Assembly (NCBI RefSeq): GCF_031198435.1
Contig: NZ_CP133548.1
Span: 682,001 to 746,000 of the forward strand
Direction of reading: 5' to 3'
DNA from: Pleionea litopenaei
GTDB taxonomy: Bacteria; Pseudomonadota; Gammaproteobacteria; Enterobacterales; Kangiellaceae
DNA length: 64,000 nucleotides
A program made the translations under genes and the position numbers. The notes beneath the pieces were generated by a model, which saw only the letters and a program-made list of their open reading frames with translations, did no database searches and was not told where the DNA came from. The number at the start of each line of letters is the position of its first letter. The first letter of the stretch is position 1. Of the stretch, positions 26,978 to 34,691 are shown one piece after another.

Positions 26978-27612
26978 TCAAACATAGTCATCTAAGCGGC
27001 CATCAAATACAATCATAAAATGATTTAAGGCCGCTTTCCAATTTCTAATAGGCATAGTCCATTTTTTCGAAGCGTCCATAATCGCTAGATAAACCACTTT
27101 TTTGGCGGAGTCATCTGATGGAAAGAGCTTTCGCTTCTTAATCGACTTTCGAATCACACTGTTGAGCGACTCAATGGCATTGGTCGTATAAATGGCTTTG
27201 CGTATTTCAGGCGGATAATTAAATAACGTATTTAGATTGTGCCAATGAGTTTTCCAGGAGCGACTGATTTGCGGATACTTATCGTCCCAACGCTCAGAGA
27301 ATTGCTCTAACGCAAGCAGCGCATCTTCTTCAGTGGCTGACTGATAAATGCGCTTTAAATCCGCTGTCACGGCCTTGTAGTCTTTCCAGGGAACATAGCG
27401 AACGGAGTTTCGAATCATGTGCACTATACAAAGCTGTACTTGCGTTTCGGGATAAGCCGAGTTGATAGCGTCAGGAAACCCTTTTAAACCGTCAACACAA
27501 GCAATGAGAATATCTTTAACTCCTCGATTTTGAAGCTCAGTTAAAACGTTGAGCCAGAATTTAGCCCCCTCGTTTTCTGATAACCACAAGCCTAAAAGCT
27601 CTTTTTGGCCTT
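26978..27612 (-). pseudogene. IS256-family transposase, C-terminal fragment
   Basis: About 210 codons of a mutator-type transposase remain: KELLGLWLSENEGAKFWLNV, CVDGLKGFPDAI with a catalytic Asp, CIVHMIRN, and YTTNAIESLNSVIRK with the catalytic Glu. The first half, including the first Asp, is absent. The frame is open up to 27612, where the terminal repeat of the next element begins. Nothing on the far side of that element resembles the missing half, so sequence was lost. Confidence 0.85.
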
Positions 27613-27689
27613 TGTAAACCTCCCCTAAAATAGTGGCATCTACATTTGGAGTTCTTCAGGGTAAACTAAACCCATAGGGAGAACTAGAA

Positions 27690-27956
27690 ATGAAAAAATC
27701 ACGCTACTCAGAAAGTCAGATCGTTAAGATCTTGAAGGAAGTCGAAAATGGCCGTTTGGTTAAAGAGGTGTGTAGGGAGTACGGGATAGCCGATGCGACC
27801 TATTACAACTGGAAATCAAAATATGGCGGAATGGAAGCTTCAGATGTTAAGCGGTTGAAGGAGCTAGAGGAAGAGAACCGTCGATTAAAGGCCATGTTTG
27901 CCGATCTCAGCCTTGAGCATAAGATCCTAAAGGACATCGTAGAAAAAAAGCTATAA
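27690..27956 (+). CDS. IS3-family transposase OrfA (IS51/IS407 type)
   Basis: The 88-aa protein has a helix-turn-helix (MKKSRYSESQIVKILKEV to YYNWKSKYGG) and a leucine-zipper tail (KRLKELEEENRRLKAM). A slippery heptamer A-AAA-AAG is at 27944-27950. After a -1 shift the frame is open through orfB, giving the OrfAB fusion transposase. Confidence 0.92.
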   Translation: MKKSRYSESQIVKILKEVENGRLVKEVCREYGIADATYYNWKSKYGGMEASDVKRLKELEEENRRLKAMFADLSLEHKILKDIVEKKL

Positions 27957-28012
27957 AGCCAGCGATAAGGCGAGAACTTGTTGACTATGCGAGAACTCAG
28001 CATGGCGCAAGT

Positions 28013-28801
28013 TTGAGAATGGCCTGTCGCGCAGTTGGCATCAGTGATTCTACATATCGTTACAAGCCGGACCCGCATCGTGATGATGATGTCATCACGA
28101 AGCTACAAGAGGCAGCAGAGCGTTATCCTGCTTACGGTTTTAGTAAGTTATTTAAAATACTACGACGCTGGGGTCACCGATGGAATCACAAGCGTATCTA
28201 TCGAGTTTATTGCATGCTGAACTTAAACAAACGGCGCAGAGGCAAAAGACGGCTGCCAACGCGAAGCCCAGAGCCACTTGCTATCCCTAGCTCAGCCAAT
28301 CACTGTTGGTCGATGGACTTTATGAGTGACAGTTTATTCTGTGGTCGCCGCTTTCGAACGTTTAATTTGGTCGATGACTTTAATCGCGAGGCGCTCGCTA
28401 TAGAAATAGATTTAAGCTTGCCAGCACCTCGTGTTATTCGCGTTCTGGAGCGAGTGATAGCATGGCGAGGTCAGCCAAGAAAGTTGCGAATGGATAATGG
28501 GCCAGAGTTTATTTCAACCGCACTAGCCGATTGGGCAGAAGAGCAGCAGATACAGCTGGAGTTTATAAAACCTGGGACGCCAACACAGAATTCATATGTA
28601 GAAAGATTTAATCGAACTTATCGAGATGAAATTTTAAATATGTATGTATTTAAAACACTCCAAGAGGTTCGGAAGATTACTGAGGATTGGATACGAGAGT
28701 ACAACGAAGAAAGGCCGCACGACTCCCTGAATGATTTAACACCATGGGAGCATCTAGCCAGATTCAACAAGCCTGAAAACTCTAATTTAGAGTGCCACTA
28801 A
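28013..28801 (+). CDS. IS3-family transposase OrfB (IS51/IS407 type)
   Basis: The DDE core is intact: Asp in HCWSMDFMSD, Asp in LRMDNGPEF and Glu in YVERFNRTYRDEI. The frame is open upstream to the frameshift site near 27950, so it is probably made as part of OrfAB. The TTG at 28013 and ATG at 28019 are only nominal starts. Unlike the 1236-bp IS elsewhere in the window, this element looks capable of its own transposition. Confidence 0.92.
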   Translation: MRMACRAVGISDSTYRYKPDPHRDDDVITKLQEAAERYPAYGFSKLFKILRRWGHRWNHKRIYRVYCMLNLNKRRRGKRRLPTRSPEPLAIPSSANHCWSMDFMSDSLFCGRRFRTFNLVDDFNREALAIEIDLSLPAPRVIRVLERVIAWRGQPRKLRMDNGPEFISTALADWAEEQQIQLEFIKPGTPTQNSYVERFNRTYRDEILNMYVFKTLQEVRKITEDWIREYNEERPHDSLNDLTPWEHLARFNKPENSNLECH

Positions 28802-28820
28802 AACAGGGAGGTTTACATTA

Positions 28821-29024
28821 TCAATCCAAAGACATAAATAGATACTTCTGCCCCATATCTGGAGTGGCATCGAAACCCTGTTCTTCAGCAATTTCACTAG
28901 CGAAATTGAAAATTTGTTCCCTTTCGTTTTTTCCAGATGGGAGTAGTATACAAAGTTGCCCAGTATTTTCTCGCCTATACTCAGAAGTAGCTCTATCAAT
29001 ATCTAAAGCCCAAACTTCCTCCAC
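28821..29024 (-). CDS. Short unknown frame next to the IS51-like element
   Basis: The 67-codon frame is nominally from a GTG at 29024. It is open 14 codons further upstream without an ATG. Its content (LPSGKNEREQIFNFASEIAEEQGFD) looks protein-like, with strand and helix alternation, and it ends 4 bp from the IS. No ribosome site is visible. It may be the tail of a gene whose start was lost. I do not recognise it. Confidence 0.35.
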   Translation of the reverse strand: MEEVWALDIDRATSEYRRENTGQLCILLPSGKNEREQIFNFASEIAEEQGFDATPDMGQKYLFMSLD

Positions 29025-29039
29025 ACCTAAATTTTCAAA

Positions 29040-29316
29040 AATTAATAAAATCGTTAAATGTTACACCTAAACCTCAGATTGGAGCTAAAGCAATGCGAGC
29101 CGATAATGTTTGAATCCGGGATATTGCGTATGTAGTACTCGCAGCAATAGCAACCCTGAATTTTATCGGGTCATTATATTATCGCATTTGACGCTCAATC
29201 TTAATCTAACTTAGGGCATCAAAGTTAAGATAACAGATGGTCAGTTAGCTTAGTAGATGAATATCCATGTTTACCCAAACTTTATACTTGTCAGTGGCTA
29301 CCCGGCTCTATCACCT
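29040..29316. other. Intergenic stretch without a supported gene
   Basis: No frame here is convincing. It contains the 19-bp motif ATATTATCGCATTTGACGC at 29176-29194, which recurs with two changes at 30478-30496 on the far side of the next two genes. Confidence 0.4.
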
Positions 29317-30141
29317 CTATCCCCAATCAATAAAGTCAACTTCTTTTGTAACCTCAGGTATATAAAATTCACCTTCATCCAAAAGTTTAATTTTTGTTGT
29401 TAAAAACTTCTCTGCTTTATTCCTTTTAATCCCATCTTTTAAAAGCGTTCCGTTTATAGCGATAGATGCTTTTGTTAATGCATCAGGTCTTATAACTTCG
29501 ATTACAGAGTTAAACTCATGTTTTGGAAAAAAGTAATCGTCTAAATTTTGCTTCCCAGTATAAGAAACTCGCTGACAAGATTTGCAAATAAAAGTTGTCC
29601 GATATTTTTCATTTAATGATATAGAGTTCTCTAAGACATAGTTTATTCTCGGCTCATTTAAAAGCTCAAAATAATCAGTTGATAGACCTTTAAAAAAAAC
29701 CTCTCTAAATGTTAAGGAATTATTTGAGTACATTTGTAGCTTCCTGACTAAAGAACCTCTAAACAAGTAGATTCTTTCAACTGGTGTTTGAATGCTCGTA
29801 ATTCCTGCCGATGGCTTTAACCTTAAATCAAATGGTTTTTTACTTCTTTGACCGCGAGGATAACTGCACGATTCACATACACCGTCAATAAAATAACTTT
29901 CTACATCATCTACCTCTGAGTAGCCAATAGGATTACATAAATACCACTCATCGGAACTATAGTTTAATATTTCAATCTGAGGCTCACCGTCACCATTCCA
30001 TTCGAGAATACTTTGATAGAGCAATTCCTTCGCAAGTTCAAAATCATTCGCCTCGCCACGAATATCTTCATTGCCCTGTAAGTAAAGAACATTTACACCT
30101 TTAGATATACTCCAAATAGCATAATAGAATTTACCTTCCAT
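29317..30141 (-). CDS. Unknown protein with two Cys-x2-Cys pairs
   Basis: The 274-aa protein has a good ribosome site (AGAGGGATCAT) before its ATG. One Cys pair lies near residue 90 (GVCESCSYPRG) and one near residue 195 (FICKSCQRVSY). Together they could form a zinc site joining the N- and C-terminal halves. The first half is acidic and rich in aromatics, with no membrane segment or signal peptide. I do not recognise the family. It follows the basic 75-aa gene by 9 bp in the same direction. An acidic protein paired with a small basic one would suit an immunity-toxin remnant, but this is speculation. Confidence 0.6.
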   Translation of the reverse strand: MEGKFYYAIWSISKGVNVLYLQGNEDIRGEANDFELAKELLYQSILEWNGDGEPQIEILNYSSDEWYLCNPIGYSEVDDVESYFIDGVCESCSYPRGQRSKKPFDLRLKPSAGITSIQTPVERIYLFRGSLVRKLQMYSNNSLTFREVFFKGLSTDYFELLNEPRINYVLENSISLNEKYRTTFICKSCQRVSYTGKQNLDDYFFPKHEFNSVIEVIRPDALTKASIAINGTLLKDGIKRNKAEKFLTTKIKLLDEGEFYIPEVTKEVDFIDWG

Positions 30142-30150
30142 ATGATCCCT

Positions 30151-30378
30151 CTATTTTAAAAATTTTGACTTATTCTTGCGCACAAATAAATCCAAACTTG
30201 TGTGGCCTTTTAGTTTGCGCAGATTTACAACTACTTTAGCAGACAATCTAACTTTCATATAAAGAAGCTTCCGACCTTTTAGATCAAGTCTAAATAACCT
30301 ATCCCATTTGTCTGAGCTACTATAGTTATTTAGCCCACCTAACCCTTTAGACTCTTTGAGTACTTGATTTAACACCAA
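30151..30378 (-). CDS. Small very basic protein, possible fragment
   Basis: The 75-aa product is rich in Lys and Arg, with a compact C-terminal part (SSDKWDRLFRLDLKGRKLLY, then a KGHTSLDLFVRKNK tail). It is upstream of the Cys-pair gene by 9 bp on the same strand. No clear ribosome site precedes the start, so it could be the end of a longer lost gene such as a polymorphic toxin tip. The family is not recognised. Confidence 0.4.
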   Translation of the reverse strand: MVLNQVLKESKGLGGLNNYSSSDKWDRLFRLDLKGRKLLYMKVRLSAKVVVNLRKLKGHTSLDLFVRKNKSKFLK

Positions 30379-30477
30379 AAGAAATTTAAGGACATCAACT
30401 GATTTTCAAGAAATAATTGAATAGAACTAAGAACGGATACTAATACAGAGATCAATCCTCAGATATTCGAGGTGAAT

Positions 30478-30496
30478 ATAATATCTCATTTGACGC
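30478..30496. repeat. 19-bp motif, second copy
   Basis: ATAATATCTCATTTGACGC matches 29176-29194 at 17 of 19 positions in the same orientation. The two copies bracket the 29317-30378 gene pair. Confidence 0.4.
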
Positions 30497-30593
30497 GTTA
30501 TCCCAAAAAGCTGTCAAAGATTAATTCACCACTAACAAGTATCGATTTACAATCTGACTATTAAAAGGAATTGTTGACTTCACATGGAGCTTA

Positions 30594-30616
30594 ACTGATA
30601 TCAAGCTAATATCAGT
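30594..30616. promoter_or_regulatory. Inverted repeat upstream of a small gene
   Basis: ACTGATAT (30594-30601) and ATATCAGT (30609-30616) form an exact inverted repeat with a 7-bp spacer, ending 36 bp before the ATG at 30652. Position and form suit an operator. Confidence 0.35.
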
Positions 30617-30651
30617 ACATTGTCGATAAGCAATAACGGAAGAATAAATAT

Positions 30652-30876
30652 ATGAACACTTACAGAGTTAAATACTTTAATTCAGGTGGATACAAATCAA
30701 CCGGAACATTAACGACAGATTTACACATTAAAAGAGAAAATGACAATAATCTCTGCCTTTGGGACGGAGAGGTAAAGGTTGGTGCAATAGAAGCTATCGA
30801 ACAGTTGTTTATACAACAGTTGGGATACATAGAAGAGCTGACAATTATCGATGTTACTTTAGAGTCAGACGCATAA
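30652..30876 (+). CDS. Small unknown soluble protein
   Basis: The 74-aa protein is preceded by ACGGAAGAAT. It looks like a compact alpha-beta fold (strand YRVKYFNSGG, strand DLHIKREN, WDGEVKVGAIEAIEQLF, then LTIIDVTLES). It stands alone between the mobile region and the secreted protease. The family is not recognised. Confidence 0.5.
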   Translation: MNTYRVKYFNSGGYKSTGTLTTDLHIKRENDNNLCLWDGEVKVGAIEAIEQLFIQQLGYIEELTIIDVTLESDA

Positions 30877-31090
30877 ACTCTAAAGAATACAATGTATTAG
30901 ATAATCTAATTCAAGTCATTTCGAAATTGAAAACACAAGTATTACGCCTCCATAAAGCGCATTATTACCACTAATTTGTGCCATTTAGGTCACACAAGCG
31001 CACGCTTCAACTATGTATTATGGTCACGTTGATAAAAAATACTTTTTTGACCAAACTTCTAAGACTCACCCACTCTGCTCGGAGGCGCTC

Positions 31091-33946
31091 GTGGAACCCT
31101 TAAAAATTAACAGAACCCTCATTTGTGCATCAATAGTCGCATGCTTGTCGAATCCAGTCATTGCAGGCGACGACCAATCTGTATGGCAGAAACTGTCAAC
31201 CCAACAAAGCTACTCGACATCTACTGGTGAAGTAATCGAGCTTGCATCCGATATTTATCGCTTAGATATTGCGTCTCTGAAAGTACATTTGAACAATAAA
31301 GATTCGTCTGACTTTAAGATCAAAGTGCCCAGTTTAAAGGGTCATAATATTGAGTTCATCTTAGTTGAAAACAGCACCTTTCCTAATGAGCTAAAAAAGA
31401 AGTTTCCCAATATCCGCTCTTACACCGCTCGAAATACTGAGAATAAGCAATTAACCGGACGATTTGAATTATCAAGCAAAGGCTTGTCTGGCATGTACCG
31501 CAATAGCGATGGAGACTGGATCTTTATTGACCCTATTGCAAACAGTGTCGATAAACATCGTATTTATAACGGCTCTGCAGCTCGGCTAAAGAGCAAACAA
31601 AGACCGGCAGACTCTGTTCTTGAATTACTTGAGAACAAGTCAACAAACAATTCAAAGACAGTCGCTCCAGACTTTGGAGATGAACTTCGAAGTTACCGAA
31701 TCGCGGTAAGTGCCGCAGGGGAATTCACCCAATATCATGGTGGTTCAGTGGCCGAAGGGCTTGCGGCAATCAATACCACCATTAATCGAGTCAATGAAGT
31801 TTATAATCGTGACTTAGCCGTTCAATTAAATATCGTCGCCAATAATGATCAACTAGTATTTACCGATGGCGGAACCGATCCATTCGCTAACGATACTGGC
31901 GATATTTATACCAATCAGACCGTCATTGATAATGCCATAGGTAATGGCTCATATGATATTGGGCATATTGTAAATACGGCTGGTGGTGGCTTAGCTGGGC
32001 TGGGAGTTGTTTGTAGTAATACAGCTAAGGCTCGCGGAGTAACAGGATTATCCAACCCGATTAACGACGTATTTTATATTGATTACGTAGCTCATGAAAT
32101 TGGCCATCAATTTCGTGCGAATCATACATTTAACGGAGGAACCGGCTCTTGTGGCGGAAATCGAGCTGCAACGGCTGCTTTTGAGCCAGGCAGTGGTTCT
32201 ACTATTATGGGCTACGCGGGAATATGCGGTGAACAAAACATTCAAGGATTTAGTGACGCCTTTTTTCATACTCACAGTGTCGATGAAGTTCGAAGTTTTG
32301 TTACCTCAGGTGGTGGCTCGAACTGTGGTGTCTTGAGTAGCTTAAGCAATACTCCACCCTCTGCCGATGCTGGCGAAAATATCGTAATTCCTGCCAATAC
32401 TCCTTTTCAACTTGTTGGTAGTGCCACCGATGCCGATAATGGCGATCAAGCAAACTTAACCTATTCATGGGAACAACGAGACCTAGGCTCACAAACACCT
32501 AATCGAGCTGCGATGATCGATGACGGCTCAAGACCTTTGTTTCGAGCGATTTTACCGGACTCAGAACCACAACGGTATTTTCCTCAACTGAGCAATGTGG
32601 TTTCAGGCACGTCTTCTTATACCGAGGTTTTGCCGACTACCGACCGAGTCATGAATTTCAGATTGACTGTTCGAGATGATCGCGGAGGTGTTTCTTCAGA
32701 CGACATCACCGTGACGTCAGACACATCGGCAGGACCTTTCGAAGTTACAACACCTGCTACAGCCGACCCAGTAGCTGGCGGATTGCCTACGACAATTAAT
32801 TGGAACGTTGCAAACACCAATGCTGGCGCAGTCGCTTGTAACCAAGTTGATATCAAATTTTCGGATGATGCCGGAGCAAGTTTCTCACAAACGCTGTTGC
32901 CACAAACCAACAACGATGGCTCTGCAGAAGTGATATTGCCCAATCAAAACATTGCGGCGGCAAGAGTCATGGTAATGTGTTCGAATCAAAGTTTCTTTAA
33001 TGTTTCACCGGTTAACTTTTCAGTGACCAGAACAGAGGGCATACCATCAATCACCTCTCAAGATCCATTAAGTACCAACGAAGATATCGGTCTCACCATC
33101 AATGTAGCAGACTTAAATATTGAAGATTCAAATAACACTTCACCTAGCGACTTTACACTCACGCTTTTAGATGGAAACAATTACACAGTAAGCGGAACCA
33201 CGGTGACTCCCGCAGAAAATTTCTTTGGAAACTTAACCGTTAACGCCTATGTAAATGACGGCACCTATGATAGTCCTGTTTACCCACTGCAAGTTTCCGT
33301 GATCTCTGTGAATGATCCGCCTCGAGTACTGTTTGTTCAAGAGGGGCTCGGACTTAATGAAGACTCGACTTTCACGCTTTACCCCATCTATTTGGTCATC
33401 GAAGATCCTGATCACAGTGAGTTTACGGTACAAATTGAAGATGGAACAAACTATTCAGCGAACGAAGATATGGTGATACCGACGCCGAATTATAATGGGC
33501 CTCTAACGGTTTCGTTTCGAGTGAGCGACGGTGAGTCGACTAGTTCATTAGCGACCATCGAACTCAATGTAAACCCACAAAATGATGCGCCTACTGCATC
33601 AAACGATAACTTCTCAGTCACTACCAATGCTACGAATATCACACTCGATGTTATGGCCAATGATCAAGATATTGATGTCGGTGACGACCTAAATATTACA
33701 AGCGTTAGTTATTCCGGAACTGGGACGTTAGTGATTAGTAATGATGGAAAAAGTTTAATCTACACCCCAGCTTCCGATTTTGAAGGCACCGAAAGCTTCA
33801 ATTACTCAATCACCGATCCGGGTAACGAAACAGCAAGCGCATCAGCGACCATTACCGTAAGCGCGCCTTCAAGTGGCGGTGGTGGCTCTATTAGTTTATG
33901 GATAAGCCTTTTACTGGCAGGAGCCTTCTTAAGAAAACGCATCTAA
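31091..33946 (+). CDS. Secreted reprolysin-like zinc metalloprotease with GlyGly-CTERM tail
   Basis: I place the start at the GTG 31091, because GGAGG at 31081-31085 precedes it and a signal peptide follows (LICASIVACLSNPVIAG). The product is then about 951 aa. Order: propeptide (to about residue 190), catalytic domain with HEIGHQFRANH (zinc His-His-His with Glu), then Ig/cadherin-like repeats (several EDxxF and NDPP/NDAP repeats). The C-terminus SGGGGSISLWISLLLAGAFLRKRI fits the GlyGly-CTERM signal, which rhombosortase cleaves during type II secretion-linked sorting. The protein should end up outside the cell or on its surface, degrading protein substrates. Confidence 0.88.
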   Translation: MEPLKINRTLICASIVACLSNPVIAGDDQSVWQKLSTQQSYSTSTGEVIELASDIYRLDIASLKVHLNNKDSSDFKIKVPSLKGHNIEFILVENSTFPNELKKKFPNIRSYTARNTENKQLTGRFELSSKGLSGMYRNSDGDWIFIDPIANSVDKHRIYNGSAARLKSKQRPADSVLELLENKSTNNSKTVAPDFGDELRSYRIAVSAAGEFTQYHGGSVAEGLAAINTTINRVNEVYNRDLAVQLNIVANNDQLVFTDGGTDPFANDTGDIYTNQTVIDNAIGNGSYDIGHIVNTAGGGLAGLGVVCSNTAKARGVTGLSNPINDVFYIDYVAHEIGHQFRANHTFNGGTGSCGGNRAATAAFEPGSGSTIMGYAGICGEQNIQGFSDAFFHTHSVDEVRSFVTSGGGSNCGVLSSLSNTPPSADAGENIVIPANTPFQLVGSATDADNGDQANLTYSWEQRDLGSQTPNRAAMIDDGSRPLFRAILPDSEPQRYFPQLSNVVSGTSSYTEVLPTTDRVMNFRLTVRDDRGGVSSDDITVTSDTSAGPFEVTTPATADPVAGGLPTTINWNVANTNAGAVACNQVDIKFSDDAGASFSQTLLPQTNNDGSAEVILPNQNIAAARVMVMCSNQSFFNVSPVNFSVTRTEGIPSITSQDPLSTNEDIGLTINVADLNIEDSNNTSPSDFTLTLLDGNNYTVSGTTVTPAENFFGNLTVNAYVNDGTYDSPVYPLQVSVISVNDPPRVLFVQEGLGLNEDSTFTLYPIYLVIEDPDHSEFTVQIEDGTNYSANEDMVIPTPNYNGPLTVSFRVSDGESTSSLATIELNVNPQNDAPTASNDNFSVTTNATNITLDVMANDQDIDVGDDLNITSVSYSGTGTLVISNDGKSLIYTPASDFEGTESFNYSITDPGNETASASATITVSAPSSGGGGSISLWISLLLAGAFLRKRI

Positions 33947-33955
33947 ACAGGAAAA

Positions 33956-33990
33956 AGCGCTCTGCCTAGTTTAAAGCTTGGCGGAGCGCT
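33956..33990. terminator. GC-rich hairpin after the protease gene
   Basis: AGCGCTCTGCC (33956-33966) pairs with GGCGGAGCGCT (33980-33990) with one mismatch over a 13-nt loop. It starts 10 bp after the stop. No T tract follows, so termination efficiency is uncertain. Confidence 0.5.
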
Positions 33991-34026
33991 ATCAATAAAC
34001 ATTATTAACTTAGTTGGGTATTGACC

Positions 34027-34509
34027 ATGTTAATTAAAAAAACATTCCTATTCTCCACTATCAGCGCTATTGTTCTAACGCTACTTGCTTGTAATTCCTC
34101 AAGCAATGAAGGCGATCAGCAGACGAAAAAGCAAGCTAGCGAGCCTAAATCGAGTAACACCGCTCAAACTGTCGCCGATACCAATAATTCACAGAATAAT
34201 GAAGAGCTTCCCGAGTATTTAAAAAATTTACAGTGGGTCGTTGAAGCAGACGTAGAGAAAGACTTAAAAGCGGCAGTAGAAAAAAGTGACTATTCATTTT
34301 TGACGCTAGCAAGTCGAGTTCCAGTGGTACCAGGCATTGACCCAAATGAGGCAGCAGATTTGATTAGTCGTTGCGGACAAAAATACATTCCAGGGTTAGG
34401 CGACGTTATTTTTGACGACGCACACGAAAAGTTGCACAGCAAAGCGATGAGCTATGCAAAGCAGTACAACAAAGAGCTCCTAAAGTATTGCAAGGAAGCC
34501 TCTATGTAA
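34027..34509 (+). CDS. Lipoprotein of unknown function
   Basis: The product is 160 aa from the ATG at 34027. A signal peptide with lipobox LLAC (TISAIVLTLLACNSS) is followed by a Ser/Asn/Gln-rich linker (about residues 24-60) and a short helical domain (about 65-160). That domain has two Cys (LISRCGQKYIPG and LLKYCKEASM) that could pair. It would be anchored in the outer or inner membrane facing the periplasm. The family is not recognised. Confidence 0.75.
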   Translation: MLIKKTFLFSTISAIVLTLLACNSSSNEGDQQTKKQASEPKSSNTAQTVADTNNSQNNEELPEYLKNLQWVVEADVEKDLKAAVEKSDYSFLTLASRVPVVPGIDPNEAADLISRCGQKYIPGLGDVIFDDAHEKLHSKAMSYAKQYNKELLKYCKEASM

Positions 34510-34570
34510 TGAATTGAATTCTAGTAATCGCCATTATTACAACCTACTTTAAATACATAATTTAGGCACC

Positions 34571-34606
34571 GATCACTATTCCGATCACTATTCCGATTAC
34601 TATTCA
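34571..34606. repeat. 12-bp tandem repeat, three units
   Basis: GATCACTATTCC occurs twice in a row, followed by a third unit with two changes (GATTACTATTCA). It lies in the gap between the convergent lipoprotein and HD-GYP genes. Confidence 0.8.
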
Positions 34607-34691
34607 GTAATACACTGCAAGATTACTCGATCTAAGATTTTTCAGATCAAAAGATAATATTTTATATTCGACATAAAAATATCGAAAAATC

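Larger units (their letters stand above)
27613..28817 (+). mobile_element. IS3-family element, IS51/IS407-like (1205 bp)
   Basis: The terminal repeats are TGTAAACCTCCC (27613-27624) and its exact inverse GGGAGGTTTACA (28806-28817), with partial match continuing into AGTGGC. The flanks show no target duplication (ctt on the left, tta on the right). That agrees with deletion of one flank after insertion. Both genes are intact and linked by a frameshift site. Confidence 0.88.

Noticed and set aside
29040-30500. Integron-type attC sites around the gene pair
   Set aside because: The 19-bp motif lacks the paired core sites of attC and no integron integrase is visible.
30759-30974. 71-codon frame overlapping a small gene
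   Set aside because: It is an out-of-frame shadow of the 74-aa gene at 30652-30876, which has a ribosome site.
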